Source: Pagrus major (taxonomy: Eukaryota; Chordata; Actinopteri; Spariformes; Sparidae). Taken from it: a DNA stretch of 64,000 nt. The translations under genes were made by a program, and so were the position numbers. Positions 1-12,690 of this stretch are shown one piece after another. Below the pieces are notes generated by a model. The model made no database searches. It saw nothing but the letters and a program-made list of their open reading frames with translations, and had not been told where the DNA came from. Positions within the stretch are counted from its first letter, which is position 1. The number at the start of each line of letters is the position of its first letter. The DNA is taken from NCBI RefSeq assembly GCF_040436345.1, contig NC_133225.1:23579040-23643039 (forward strand), read 5' to 3'.

Positions 1-2030
1 AGTCTGAGGAGGAAATGCAGTATTCATCTGCATGTGTTCAGTTGGACTTCACAGCCAGAATAGCAGAAAAGGAGTCGTGTTGAGAATTACCTGCTGCTCT
101 GAGTTCAAATACTTCCTGGTTTTGGACTTATTGCTAAATTCCTGATAGTAAAACATCATCAAAGTCGCCTGAAGGTTGTCAACGTTCACAGGATTGTTTC
201 GGTGTACAGTACAGTGGTACAGAGTCGTCATAATGTTGCACCAACAGCTACCTAGCTTAGCTTCTTCATAGAGTTAATTTGAGTTAATATATAAACAAAT
301 TATTGACTAAAGAATACAAAATATATTATATATGAATATATAAAGTAACTATTTTTAAACAAAAGTTAATGAGACTCTGACTTGAAAGACCCTGATAGAC
401 AAATGAGTGAAACTTGTTGACATGTATTTCTATCTTTCTCACTGTCGGACAAAACTCCCACATCTTATCCAGCTAGGATCAGTAGATAACAAAAAGTAGC
501 AACATGTTTTTCAAAGTTTCCAGATAATGTCATGTTCAAACTGATTTTACCACAATCAGGAAATATATAAGGTTTCACTGGCAACATTATCAGTGACTTC
601 CTTGTTCCTATGATGGAAACAAGGTGCATACTGAACCGTCACAGAGTTTGACTTATCTAATTTCTGACAGCACTCGACACAGAATGGTTTCTCTTTTCTA
701 ATCCTAATCTTCATGCTACAGCATAAACACACATCGAGTCTTGAGTTTGAGCAAGTGTTTTCCCAAACTGAGATTAAATGTATATAAATATCATAACAAC
801 ATATCTCAGATCGAGTATCCTCACATAACCTGGAAAGAGGTTGAGAAAGAAGTAATCACAACATCAGTTTAGAAATCTGGCTCGTTGTTGGACTCACTTT
901 TGGGTCTAATTTTAGACCCTGACATCATGGTATAGATGTTATGCGCAATAAGTGATTGTTAGTTAAAGGAAGCCAATTAAGAAATGAATGGGAAAATACC
1001 TGTGAGTTAAGTTTCAACTTTTCTTTACCACTCATGACATGAATGTCACACTACTTCCTGCACTGGATGTGAATGTGAATGAAAACAGCAAATGCAGATT
1101 TCTTCCAAGCTTTGGCAGAGCAACGTTTTGTGAAATGAGCACAAATTAGAATGCAATTTCTATGTATCAACATAACAATAACTGTGTGTAGTTTATTGTG
1201 GAGTAACATCTCTCCACCAAAGGACTGCAGTCAAACAAACATGTTAGGTGGATACAATTTTAACATGCTTATTAGCTAACTGAGTTTGGTTGAATGTAGC
1301 CCAGTCACCAGGATATAATGTTAGCAGTTTCTGCAAACCACAGATACATCCAAGTTTGTTCGTGGCATACTGTTTTGCCTTTTGTACAAAATGCTTCATG
1401 TGTCACGTTACATGTTTACCACCGTTACAGCATTTGCAACTGTGAAACTACTGGATATTTTTGATGAGGGACCAAGGTGTTTCAACATTAGTAAACATGG
1501 CACCACTTGATTGTTTTAAAGAAGAACTTCTAGCCAAGTTTGTTGCAACCAAAACAGGCATTTTAAGCCAAACTTTGGGGTTTTCCTGAACATAACCAAG
1601 TGGTATATGTGCCTAAACCTAACAAGAGCATAAGCACAGTGTTGTGACAATGATGAGAAATAGAAAAATCTAACCTAAACAAACAAAAAGCTGCAACATA
1701 AAGAAACGTAAAGCTTTAACTTATCTGTGGTTTTGCAGAAACATACTTAGCTAACATTTATTCTGGCAAGCAGGTTGGGTGAGACAGGTCACTACAGTGG
1801 AGGCCCACGTCTACCAAACTACTTACTAAAGGTGAGAAAATATACTTCCGCTACTCATTGTACAAGGAACACATTATTTCCACTTGAAGAGGACACTCAT
1901 TTATGACATTTTGCTGGCTTTGTTGCTGCTGCTGCTGCTGCCATGGAGAGATGAGACAGTGTAAAGCAGTGTAAGGCTGAGGTGAAGGTAGGCTGTAGCA
2001 CAATTAAATGTTAAATATAATGTCACTCAC
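1..2030 (-). other. Gene A intron 2 (partial), inverted paralogue of gene B intron 2
   Basis: Reverse-complemented, this stretch aligns with about 39003-40200 of gene B, and its far-left 400 bases also align with about 51720-52050 of gene C. Recognisable blocks include the string around 661-705 (matching about 39805-39860) and 1-240 (matching about 39980-40210). A short CTG run at 1924-1941 is expanded relative to B. A palindrome GGGTCTAATTTTAGACCC lies at 902-919 and has a counterpart in B. No conserved coding exon is seen apart from a doubtful 78-nt block, described in the findings. Confidence 0.6.
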
Positions 2031-2045
2031 CTGTTGAGTTGTTAC
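2031..2045 (-). other. Gene A coding micro-exon 2 (15 nt)
   Basis: Five codons (phase 1 to phase 1) flanked by perfect AG and GTGAGT signals. It differs from the micro-exon of gene B by one base, which turns N-N-L-T into N-N-S-T; each version still holds one N-glycosylation sequon. Confidence 0.72.
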
Positions 2046-5000
2046 CTAGAAAAAGAGAAAACATGTGTAAATCATCGCTGCTTTTTTGTCATAAAACATT
2101 CCAGTACACTGAATATAATATGAAGAAAATGGACAAAAACATCAACAAAAATATTCTTTATGTTAAGTTTCATTAAAGTGTCCACGTCTGTAAGACCAAT
2201 AAAACTCTTCTGAAGCATGTTCAGCTCAAAAAGAGGAAAAGGCGACTATTTTCATCTGATGTTCTGTGCGAGGCCGCGCTGTACAACCTGGTTGCTATGA
2301 CAATGCTGCAAAGAGCCACACTTGCTATTCCAGGAGGCAAACCGCTACTTCCTGCTTCACACTAAGAGCTTGAAACCTCCCCATACTTACAAAATGGGTT
2401 TCAGTTTGGACAGACGATTGGCTCATATTGATGCACAAATGGACTTCCTTTCTTATATCCTGACTTTTACTCATTAGAAATGACTGTGTGGCCAAATGTT
2501 AGTTAAACTAATGTGTGCTTTATGCTCACAATATAAATAATCTATACAACACTTTGTATTCTGATATAACATTAGTTTTACCTACTTAGTATTAAGACAA
2601 GATGCAGAAAAAGGGCTTGTACACATGTCTTAGCTGCTTTGTTCATTTGTTCTTTATGATAATAGCAGTGAGTAATGAAGAGATGGGGGACAATCAACAA
2701 TGAGTCTCAGGATGTGGTTTTGTGCATTCTTGTTTCACTACATCGAGCAACGATGCATGCTCTCTGCAGTGACATTTCACCACGTTATACTTTGTGGTGA
2801 CTGAATTTGTTTCAGTGAGGTGAGTGACACTGTGCTCTGTAAATACTTCTGATGAGAAAACTTAATCCAAACTCTAATTTTATCATAACTGAGTTTGTTT
2901 CAACCGCACCATTGTAAAAATAAATAATAATAATTACAAATAAGCCTGTTCGGTTGATGTTTTAAATGGTGCTTTGGGTACTTTCTTTTTCAGCGTTGAG
3001 TGTGAAATGAAGTTGTAATATTCAGGGAAGAGGAAGGAGGTTTAAAGGCAGCTTAGTAATGATCAGAGCTCAAATGCTGCTAGGCCTTTCAAGCATGAAT
3101 TATTAAATCTCAAAGTAATGTGTGTGTTTTTACTCTCAAACAAGTGAAAAGTCAGAGCAATAACCTTTTTTTTCAATATATCTTATTGAAGAAGTCACAT
3201 ATGTGTACTCATGTAAAAGTAATAAAGTACAGCCTTTGAAATTTACTCAACGTATAAAGTATAAAGTATCCCTCTGAAGAATATTTCTACCGGCCACTTC
3301 TGTGCAAAGCTAACTGAACCACACGTCATATTTATGTAATTCAGACTATTAACTTTAAAGGTAAAACCAGATAACTGAAAAATCTACTTAAGTAGAGTAA
3401 CAAAATAATTGTGCTTTGTTACTTTCCACCTCTGAAACCAGACGGAAACAATATTTTATTTCCCTCTAAGTCTTTTTGCTGTGACTGAAAATAAATGTTT
3501 CCACTCCAGAGGACACCATGCAGCAAAGAGTATAATCTGCCTATTGGACCTCTATTTAGATAAAAATCGGCCGATTGTAACGTGACATGCAAAATGAGAC
3601 CTTCTCTGTCTCTCTCAGTTGCCTATCCAGGCCTGTGGAGGATTTGTTTAAGTTGTTTAATGCTGCTGGATTGTGAGATTTCTTTGTGAAGGACTTGAGT
3701 CAGATTTTCCGTCAGTCCAAAGGATGTGCCTCGTCTCTCTGCTCTGCTAACAGAGAGCAACAGATGCTAACGTTAGTTAAGAAATGGAGTCCGCTAACAC
3801 AAACTTATGACCGGCTTCCAGTGCAACACATTTCACAGAGCCCCTTTAAACTCTTCAAATGAAAATATATTAGAATTTGAAACATCAGGTATATTTTCAG
3901 TCACAGAATAAACTTTATTTAGTTGAAAAATTATTTTTGACTTGTCTGGTTTTCTGAGAATAAGATGATTTAACAGTTATTTTCCAGAGGTATATGGTGC
4001 ATCTTGTTTTTCCTTCGACCATTTTGAATTTATGATGCCATATTTTAAAATGACGAAAAGAAAAAAACAAATGGAATGGTGGACAAGGCTTTGGGGATCC
4101 ACCACCAGGTGACTTAAATGGTTCAAAATGGCTTCAAAATATCTGTCCGCCGTAGTGGACGGCATGTGTGAGAGGGCTCGGTCCCTGAATCCATTTACTC
4201 GTCTGACATTTAGTAAAGAAACTGATACGGTGTCAGCGTCTGTCTCATGCAGCAGTTTTTTTCTTTATCACTGTTCACCATCAGTTTTTCTCTGTCTTCT
4301 TATATTTTGCATTCACCGCAGAGCAGATCTTCGACAAGCACCCTCCCCCCTCCTCCCAGTTGCTGCTTTAATCGTGCAGTATTCTGAACAACTCTGACCT
4401 CACTTCTTCATTTTAGACACTGCACTTCCCCTTTTGTTCTTCATGAATTCTCAAGTCATTTACTTTTGCTCTGTCTCTGTCTGCCCGCGCTGCGCTGCGC
4501 TGCACTGTGCTGCGCTGCCAGGAAACACAGACAACGCAGAGTGGAACACGGAAGTGGTCAACTTCTTGATCACACAGCTCAGTACTGTTAAAGCTAAAGA
4601 AAGCTTGGAAATCTGCATCTTAACACTCTCACACAGTTTGTTTTACTAAGTTAAACTGGTACTCATATGATGTTTAGCTATCAGGGTTGATCTGACCACT
4701 CTTTACTCGAAAACATATTTTATATTCACTTTTAATTTGAAACACAAGAAAAAGCTTGTATAGCATTAGCCAAGTTTTTAGATAGATTTAACTCCACTGA
4801 TAAAGCTGTTCACTACATTTTCTGTTATTTATCATAATGTTTAAACGACACTGTGTGCATACTTTTAATACTAATACAAACTGCATGTTTCAGTACAGTA
4901 TGTACATGACTGATATTTACTGTTTTAATATATATTTTCTCTCACAAGGGCCCGGCATTTTTCTGCAGAGCCAGTACTTCTACTTTTACTTGAAATTGAA

Positions 5001-6479
5001 ATGTAGGACAAATATTTTCACACTGTGGTATCTCCACTTTTAGTTGTGCAAGGCATGTGAATACTTCTTCCAGCACTGGGTAAAAGCAGCAACACCACTC
5101 TGTAAAAATACTCTATTACAATTAATTCAAGTATTATGTGTAATGCCCTAAGCCAAAAAGTATTTTGAGCTCTGTTGGAGATACTGTTTAACGTTATATT
5201 ACTCTACTGAATTATTGCCAAATAATTTACATGTAAATAGCATTATAATGTTGTGGTTAACTGAATCTGAGCTGATTCTAAGTGTGGTTTAGTAAAGTAT
5301 GATTTAATGAACTGTATAACAATGCATTGTGTTTTATTTGCTAATTATAGGTTTTTAAATCATAATCTGCAAAGTAAAATGTACAATATCATCCTCTAGA
5401 ATGTAGTGCAGTCCGTTAAGAAGTGATGGATTATAACTAGTATATTTACTTAAGTACTGTACTTGAGCACAGTTTTGAGGTATCTGTAGTATACTTGAGC
5501 ATTTCCATTTTCTGCTACTTTATACTTCCACTCCAATACATTTTGGAGGCAAATGTTAAACCTTTAACTCCACTACATTTATTTTAATAACTTAACTTAA
5601 GTTACTAGTTACTTTACAGACTGCATGCTGCATCAGGGTCAAAGTAGCACACTTTAATGTTATTTAATCATCAATTAGACTTAAAAACAAAAAACCACTG
5701 ATTCTGAAAAATGTTGACTGTTGGATCTGATAATGAGTCGACCCATAGTATTCAGTATATAGAGTAAAAACATGTTAATATGAATATTTCACCTCTACTT
5801 GTACTTTCAATACTTACTGTTAGTACAATTATTGCCAGAAAATTACTTTTAAATACTTAAGTACATTTAACATCAGATACTTAAAGACTTTTACTCAAGT
5901 ACTATTTGTATGGGGGACTTTCACCTTTACCAAAGTAATTTTTTAACACGATATCTTCACTTTTACTAATGTATGACTTTTGGGTACTCGTAAAACACAT
6001 CAGTACTTCAGTACAATAAGTGAATTTAGTTATTATTGACCACCGGTTTTATGTTATTAATGTTAATAAAAGTAAATCATTATACATTTTAAAACATAGC
6101 CTCATGTTTTTAATGAAATACAGCTTCTTTTTGAACAGTGCACAGTTTTATGAAAAACTGAAGCTCAATCAATGGAAAAGTTTAGTCGTATATAAATAAG
6201 AAACGTCTGTTGATGCGGTGTACCGTGATGGCTCACCTCCCACACTAGCTGAGAAATACAGTACATGAGAAACAACTGGCACATACTGACCCTGACTAAC
6301 ATTAAAGACAATGTGGTGAAATAAATAGGGCCAAGGGTTTATTTCAGCTCATGTGTACAGCAGCTCAGCTGAAAATAGCAGAAATTATTTGATGTGCTGA
6401 ACAGTAGCAGAACTCTGAGTGATGCAAGAGGCAGTAAGGTGGGTCTGACTTAACACGCGAATATATGCATGCATGCACA

Positions 6480-6558
<79 letters not shown>

Positions 6559-7436
6559 AGATGTGTATCATATACACCCACAGCCACTAGGGTTGAAGTG
6601 AAGAGCTTGTAGGGACACACCCCAAAGATTCTCTCATCTCTGACAGACACGAACCCCACCACCACCACCACCCTCTTTCACACATACACACACACATACG
6701 CACACACATCATACACACAATGTCAAAGCAGAACAGAAACATGATTGCAAAAATTCCCACAGCTTGTACCAAATGAAAGAATGCGTTTTAAAGAGAGTCT
6801 TCTTATTAACAGCAGTCTTTGATTGAACATAACTGTTTATTCTTTTGCCAAAGGGGCTCACAAACCTGTCACTTTTTTAGCTTCTCACATCACAAGTGTG
6901 CGCTGTACTGTCTTGTGTTCTTGGGTTTGGAAAGTTTAAAAAAAAAAGTGAAGTAGCACAAACAGAGGCACGACTCAAAGACATGATATACTGTAGCTTG
7001 TCATTCCTGCCCTCAGTTTATGCTTTAAATGATTACATTTTGTGCGGTGATGTTTTCCGGCTTTCAAAAAAAAACAAGCTAATTGTCAAGGGTGCGTCCT
7101 GACAGATTCATGTCTCTATCTCAGGCGTGGAAAGTGCTTCACCTTTTCTCATAAATACGATCACATGCTCAACAACCAAATGCTAAAACTTTAAAAACTG
7201 TCAAGTTAGGGGTTTAAAATAAAAGACCTCATCACTTCCAGTCAGCTATCACTCATGTTTTGTACCTTTTACAGATTTTTCCCTCCTAGAGAACTTTCAG
7301 ATGACAGACACGAGGACACAACTTCATAAAACACCATTTCCTTCACAAAACAAGATGCAGTTGTTTACTTACAGTTGGCCAAACCGATGATTCCAGCCCA
7401 AAGCAGCAGGATCTTCAGACCGAAGAGACCTGCCAT
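2031..7436 (-). CDS. ptprc-like: Gene A: 5' part of a CD45 (PTPRC)-like receptor, runs off the left edge
   Basis: Two coding exons are visible on the minus strand. Exon 1 (7436 down to 7373, 64 nt) starts at ATG and encodes a hydrophobic signal peptide (MAGLFGLKILLLWAGIIGLA, then N and one base), followed by a GTAAGT donor. Exon 2 (2045 down to 2031, 15 nt) sits between a pyrimidine-rich TCTAG acceptor and a GTGAGT donor and encodes C-N-N-S-T, with an N-glycosylation sequon. Both match the first two exons of gene B in sequence, phase and order. The DNA from 2030 to 1 is an inverted copy of intron 2 of gene B, so the mucin exon should lie a few hundred bases beyond the left edge. It could be the true full-length CD45 or another tail-truncated paralogue. 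The exon model is clear; the identity is inferred from B. Confidence 0.75.
3200..3435. repeat. Fish interspersed inverted-repeat element (fragment)
   Basis: Contains blocks also present at 50527-51310, such as the string near 'ctgtgcaaagctaactgaac', and ends with 'gtgctttgttactttccacctctg', the usual end of a common hAT-type non-autonomous fish family. It is in the same text orientation as the copy in gene C although gene A runs the other way, so the two were probably independent insertions. Confidence 0.5.
4955..6015. repeat. Old fish hAT-type MITE sequence, probably nested
   Basis: Several stretches read like the abundant teleost element with 'acttaagtactgtacttgagcac', 'ggtatctgtagtatacttgag', 'tactttatacttccactcc' and 'actcaagtacta'. 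The blocks are repeated and interrupted, suggesting more than one insertion. Boundaries are approximate. Confidence 0.5.
6479..6556. repeat. Microsatellite (CGCA)n followed by (CA)n
   Basis: About 30 bases of ACGC repeats run directly into about 46 bases of AC repeats. Confidence 0.95.
7373..7436 (-). other. Gene A coding exon 1 (signal peptide)
   Basis: Start codon at 7436-7434 on the minus strand; the exon ends before the donor at 7372. The bases just upstream of the ATG (a CACACCCTAACTCCTGG-like string) are shared with the start regions of genes C and D, so A is closer to C/D than to B at its 5' end. Confidence 0.78.
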
Positions 7437-7800
7437 ATCCAGGAGTTAGGGTGTGTACGGCGACACACCATACAGTATAGTACTGGTGGGGACCAACAGG
7501 CAAAAATTTAATGCGCCAAATCGAAGCTTTACTTCCGAATTCTCAACTCTAAGATAATAAGAAGGTAAAAACGTTGTCTTATTTTAAGCTACATACGTTT
7601 TCTGTCTTATCAGTTGACGCAGCTTCCTGGACTTGTTCCCCAAACCCTAAACCTCACTGCTGGTTTCAAGTCAAGCAAGTGGGAGTGATGTCACACCAGA
7701 AGAGGCTGCCTTTACCTTAACATTTAGTGACAGGAAGTTTCTTTTCAGCTACGCCACCAAGAACAGGAAGTCTCCTCTCATCTAATCTCTACATGCTTTT
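7437..7800 (-). promoter_or_regulatory. Likely promoter-proximal region of gene A, with ETS-type motifs
   Basis: Immediately upstream of the gene A start codon. Two CAGGAAGT strings (about 7731-7739 and 7763-7770 on the + strand) fit the ETS/PU.1 core GGAA, and several TTCC cores occur on the same strand. ETS factors drive many leukocyte genes, so this would suit a CD45-like gene, but such cores are common by chance and no TATA box or start site is evident. Confidence 0.3.
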
Positions 7801-9442
7801 GCTCAAGTGTGAACACCCTCTGACTTATGAGAGGAAGAGTTTAGCAGAAATGTGTGTTTAGAGATGTTAGGCTTTTAGACACAAGACCGTTTCCACATTC
7901 ACAGTTAATCTTTTTATGAACAGACACAGAAATGAAACACACATTGAGTCTTACTGGTTATTGTCTTCTCTCTAAATTGGCTTCTGTTCAACTTTCTGAA
8001 ATCAGATCATAAAGAGGAATAATCTAATGAAACTTCTTAGAGCTGCTTTTCTCTCTCTCTGACTCCTCCCTGCTCTTCAGCTTACAGGCCTACAGACAGA
8101 CACACGGCCATGTAATCAAAAACGCACGAGGAGCTAGCGCTGCAACGAGCAGGGGAAAAAAAGATGCAGCCCTTCCTTTCTCAAACTTTGTTCTCTGTTT
8201 TTTTTCTTCTTCTTCTCTCCGTCTAAAGAGAGAAAACATGTGGCCATTGGCTCCAGAAGTGAATTTCTTCATTTCTGCTGTTCCTTGTGTGTGAAATACA
8301 TTTATAAGGGATGTTAGATCTCTTCAAAGTCATTGATCGTGCATGGTGTTTGATCATCGTGCTCTGCCTCGGAGCCCAAAAATGCTTTACTTCTGTTTAC
8401 ATACACAAGAAAATAGGGGATAAAAGAGGAAGGAGAGGAGTAGAGAAACTCTCTGGGGAGCGAGACTCACACACACTGGGTGGTGAGCTGATGTGAATCT
8501 GGATGAAACACAGTCAGCTATTTCATGCAGTTATATGAAAATAATACACGCAACGAAGCAGAACCATTTTTGAGTTTGGACAGTTAGATACTGAGCTGCT
8601 GGAGCCTTTCATTAATCCTACAGCAGCTATACAATGTGTACAAAATACATCATGTCAAACCTTTAAATAATATTTGTGTTTATTCTGAAGAGTTGAAAGT
8701 GTTTACGTGATGGTTGCCTTCTTTCTAAGTCATAATATATCTAAGTGGAAATAAGTTTGAACCTGAAACCCAACAGGAACATACTGTGTTTCTCACATTA
8801 TTAGTATGACAGTCTAAATATGGATTTCCTCCTAGACCGGTGAAACACATGGTATTTGGCTATTTCCACTTCTGAGAGTATAGATTCTTGTAATGAGGAA
8901 GTGGTTCTTAAACAAGCAGCATCGGGTTAATGCAATTCAATTGAAACTGTGTTTTGGGTTTGATGCGTAAGGGTCCTTAAAGTTACGTAACCATGTGAAC
9001 TGACATCATTAGAACATATAGACCAGCACTACCGACGTGCTACCTCACTGCAAAATGCATCCAACCGTAAGAGCCGCACAGACATTTAACCAACATTAGA
9101 GCGCCAAACACACTTTCCTTAATGCAGAGAATACTGGCAGTGTTTATTATTTTCTTTATTGTAAAGATGGAGAGTATATCTAATAAGGGAGGACAAATTA
9201 TCCCTTTGGCTGCTGCTTCTATTTATGTATGTTGAGGCTGTAAAAAGTTAGCAACCTCCTTAAGAACAATGTAATAATTCTGAATGAATATAATGTACCT
9301 GAGTGGAAGTAAACATATCTTGAATTTGACTATAGTAGTAAGTGTATGTATATTATTTGTTTTTAATATTTTAAAACACAACAGATTATGATGATATAGA
9401 CCTACAAACCATGACCTGACTTTGTAAATCCAATTTAAACAC
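7801..9442. other. Intergenic, no gene seen
   Basis: Upstream flank of gene A. Only short open frames without splice context or recognisable motifs are present. A pyrimidine-rich run occurs near 8190-8220. Confidence 0.5.
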
Positions 9443-9942
9443 TAAAGGATAAGTTCACCCCAAAATGAAAATTCACAATAAAATGCCTACTAACAGTTTG
9501 CTAGTGTAAACAAAGTCTCTGGAAACCCCGGTCCCAAATTGACTTGAAAAGATGTTACACCCTGTTGAAAGCAAAACAAAACTTCACTGTAGCTGCTAAG
9601 CTAAAGGCATTAGCGCGCACCCTGTCTCAAGTTGGTGAATGAGCTCAAACGTGTGTCAAGAATAAAGTCCCCTCAAATCAATTTGGGATCTTGGGACTTA
9701 CAGAGACTTACAGTACACCTGATTAGCTGTATGGAGCCATTTTATGTGTTTTAGTGGTTGTTTTTTGACATTTTAAAAAAGTCCCCATCTACTTCAGTTG
9801 TCAAGGAGAATGCTGCGACGCTGTTTTGCTGTGAAGCTCCAGAAATGTTTTGTGGACTATGAAACTTCACAGGTCTTTCTGTCTGCATGGGGGTGAGAGT
9901 GTAATGACTGAATTTTCATTTTTGGGTGAACCTATCCTTTAA
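9443..9942. repeat. Inverted-repeat transposon (MITE-like), about 500 bp
   Basis: Begins 'taaaggataagttcaccc' and ends with the near-perfect inverse 'gggtgaacctatccttta'. The internal sequence (gctgctaagctaaa...; catctacttcagttg; gctgtgaagctccagaaatg) recurs at about 49060-49512 and 61180-61635. No protein is encoded. The target duplication is short and ambiguous (TA or TAA). Confidence 0.7.
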
Positions 9943-10559
9943 AGCACCCATGTCTGGGTGAGCGGCAGACTCTGCCACATTACAAGACACCGGACGGTTA
10001 ACATGGTTCTGAATTTTCATGACCGTTGTACACCCTCTAATTACATGTTGTGTTATGTTCAAGTGTGGACCACACCATGAAATGGCAGGGCTCAGTCAAC
10101 CGGCCTCCCAGTGATCACAGCTCAACACCAGACTGGGACTGAACACAACCTCTGAGACCAACAGATAGCAGTTTGAAGACAGGGGATACAGTACAGAGGT
10201 GATTTACACCAGCTCTGACCAGGACTGACTCAGGGAAGAGAACTGAGAGAGAGCTGGATATGAGCAGCAGGTGATAAACTGTGTGTGAAATATTTTCACA
10301 TTATTTTCAATAATAATTACTCCTTGCATTGGACCAGTCAGCACTCAGGCCCTAGTAATAACAAAAAGAAAAATGCCAGAATTGAGCAGCTGCGGTTCTG
10401 GATTCAGTGTCGGGAGAGAATGGAAGTGAACAGAAACGTGCCACCGACAGAAGTGGTTGTCATCCCGTGACTCACTGACCAAAAATATCAGTGAGTTTGT
10501 TGGCTTTTTTCTTCTCTCCAGTTTATTATTTTTAGATTTTAGTTTTATCAAAGCACTGC

Positions 10560-10695
10560 TTGCCCCATTACCAACACTGAGGTGCTCTTGAGCACGGCCC
10601 TTAACCCCAGCTGCTCAGGTGTGAATGCAATCAGGACATTCCTGAAAAAGAGAGCATTGCTCTCAGTGAACCCTCCCTGAATAAATAAAGGTTAA
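10560..10695. repeat. SINE-like dispersed segment
   Basis: Contains 'gagcacggcccttaacccc' and 'agctgctcaggtg', typical of a widespread fish short interspersed repeat. It ends in an A-rich tail 'aataaataaaggtt' plus an A run. Boundaries are uncertain. Confidence 0.45.
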
Positions 10696-12532
10696 AAAAA
10701 GGACAATTATTAGTATTTGTATTAGTTTTTGTTCTTATTATCCCCACAACGAACACAGGTTGTAAAGTGAATGAAAGACGTTTTCTTTGGTCTGAATGGC
10801 ACGATATAATGACGCACATTTACACATGTTAATTTGAGCTTCTCTCTGTTTTTCCTCAAAGCAACCACAAAATGAAAACATAAGTCACATGGCCTGACAA
10901 ATGACTCACTGGGCAGTGTCAGCTAACCACTGTATCTCTGTCCAACACTGTCATACTTCCTGTGTTGAGCTTAAATTAAAACTATGATTATTTTGATTTT
11001 TAGTTGGAAGCTGTACGTCATTTGGAAAAATTCAAAAGATGATCCACTAGAAATAGAACGATGCCAGCTATCAGACCCCCCTCCGACTACAAACCTGACT
11101 GAAATGTGTGTCCCTACAATGCTGCTCAAGCTTGAGAGTCACCATGACAGCTGTATCCACCTATCTATAGGAACTTTTTAGTCTCTTTGCATCATTTTAA
11201 AACATTTTATCAAGACCATCAACAAAATGTTTCCTCTCACAACCTCCAATGAACTTTATCAATGTATAACGTACATTCATCCTGCATTAGCAGTTTGCTA
11301 TCTATGTTCACTTCCATGGCAACACAATGTGATGTTCATATATGGATGTGGAGTTTGGTGTTGTGCATGGGCGTCCAATTAATAGACTTCAACACTTGTG
11401 GTTTCAGTCAACGTTCTGTTTCATTCAGTTTGTCACTTTTGACTTTTATAATTCAACATTGACCACAATTTTTCCATGATCAGTGAAAGGTTGTGGTTAT
11501 GTAACGGTCTCCTCCTAACTTGACTTGACTGAGTGCTTTTAGTTGCCCAACCTCCATCGCAGTCCTCCTCCCTACATGGATTTAACGTACATTTCCCAGC
11601 TTTGGTGACCAGCCCCCTGTGTCAGGATAACGTTATGTTATAAACCGGTTGTTCTGATGCCGTCTGGCAAGTATCCACCGCCGTACCACCCGACTACAGG
11701 GCAACTTCTCTCCTCAGGCTGTGAGACTTCATCCTGAGCACCACGTTTAAAAAAACGGTTATTTAAATTTCTGTAATCTAACGTGGTGGCAGCCATTAAG
11801 AATAACCATACAGAAAGAGCCAATCTTCTCGCTTGATTTCTCATTTGTGTATGTAGGTCATAGAGAGACATCAGTATTAAATTTAGACGGTTTCATAATC
11901 AGTTGAAAATTCCTTGTTGTATGCTTGATATGATCAAAGAGAAACATCCCACATTCATGACATACATGTGAAAACTTTCTAGTGTCAACCTTTGTGCTTA
12001 AATCAGTCTGTAACAATATTTTCAAATGTAAGAGAGAGAAGAGAAACAAAGAAAGATAATGGTATCTAGAGATAGAAACAGAAAGCATGTGGGCAGACGA
12101 GACAGAGTGTGCCTATGAATAGAGGAGAGACACAAAACCTAAACTTAAACGTTTAATTTATAATTGTTCATGAGTCCTTTTCTTGTTCATCAGTAAAGTG
12201 TATGGACTGCAGACTGGACAGATTACAGTTGATTCATATGAATGTGTCAACTGGGTGAACATGCAGTACAGCAGAGAGAGTGCCATGTGTGCATCTGCTG
12301 TCTGAAAGCAGTTTTATACAGACCCAGCGCAAAATAGTTCAGTCATGTGAATGAAAGTGAAAGAGGTGAATCATTGGCCAGCAGGTACTTCTGTCCACTG
12401 GATGAGTATTGTAGGTAGTTTTTTTTGCTCACGTTACACATTCAGCCAAGAAAAGTCGCTCTAGTACAACATGCTTCTTAGCCTGCATTGTTGACCCCAC
12501 ATTCTGTATTGTAGTTTTCATAAAATCATTTA

Positions 12533-12690
12533 AAGGAATAGTGTGACATTTAGGGAAATGGCCTTATTTGCTTTCTTGCTGATAGCTTGATGAGAAGCCT
12601 AGCTTAGCATAGGAAACAGCTAGCCTGGCTCTATCCAAAGATGAAGACAAAGGCCTACCAGCACCTTTAAAGCTCACTTATTTGATTTTA
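12533..12690. repeat. Fragment of a common fish repeat
   Basis: Has the blocks 'ttgctttcttgctgatag', 'gatgagaagcctagctta', 'aacagctagcctggctct' and 'taccagcacctttaaagctca'. The same blocks recur, broken up, between about 18058 and 20097. Confidence 0.5.

Larger units (their letters stand above)
2046..7372 (-). other. Gene A intron 1 (5.3 kb)
   Basis: No coding segment is recognised. Contents are a fish inverted-repeat element at about 3200-3435 (same family as 50527-51310), old 'tacttaagtactgtacttgag'-type fish repeat sequence at about 4955-6015, a CGCA/CA microsatellite at 6479-6556, and a CAC/CA-rich stretch at about 6655-6720. Short open frames over the CA/GT tract are repeat translations, not genes. 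Confidence 0.5.
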
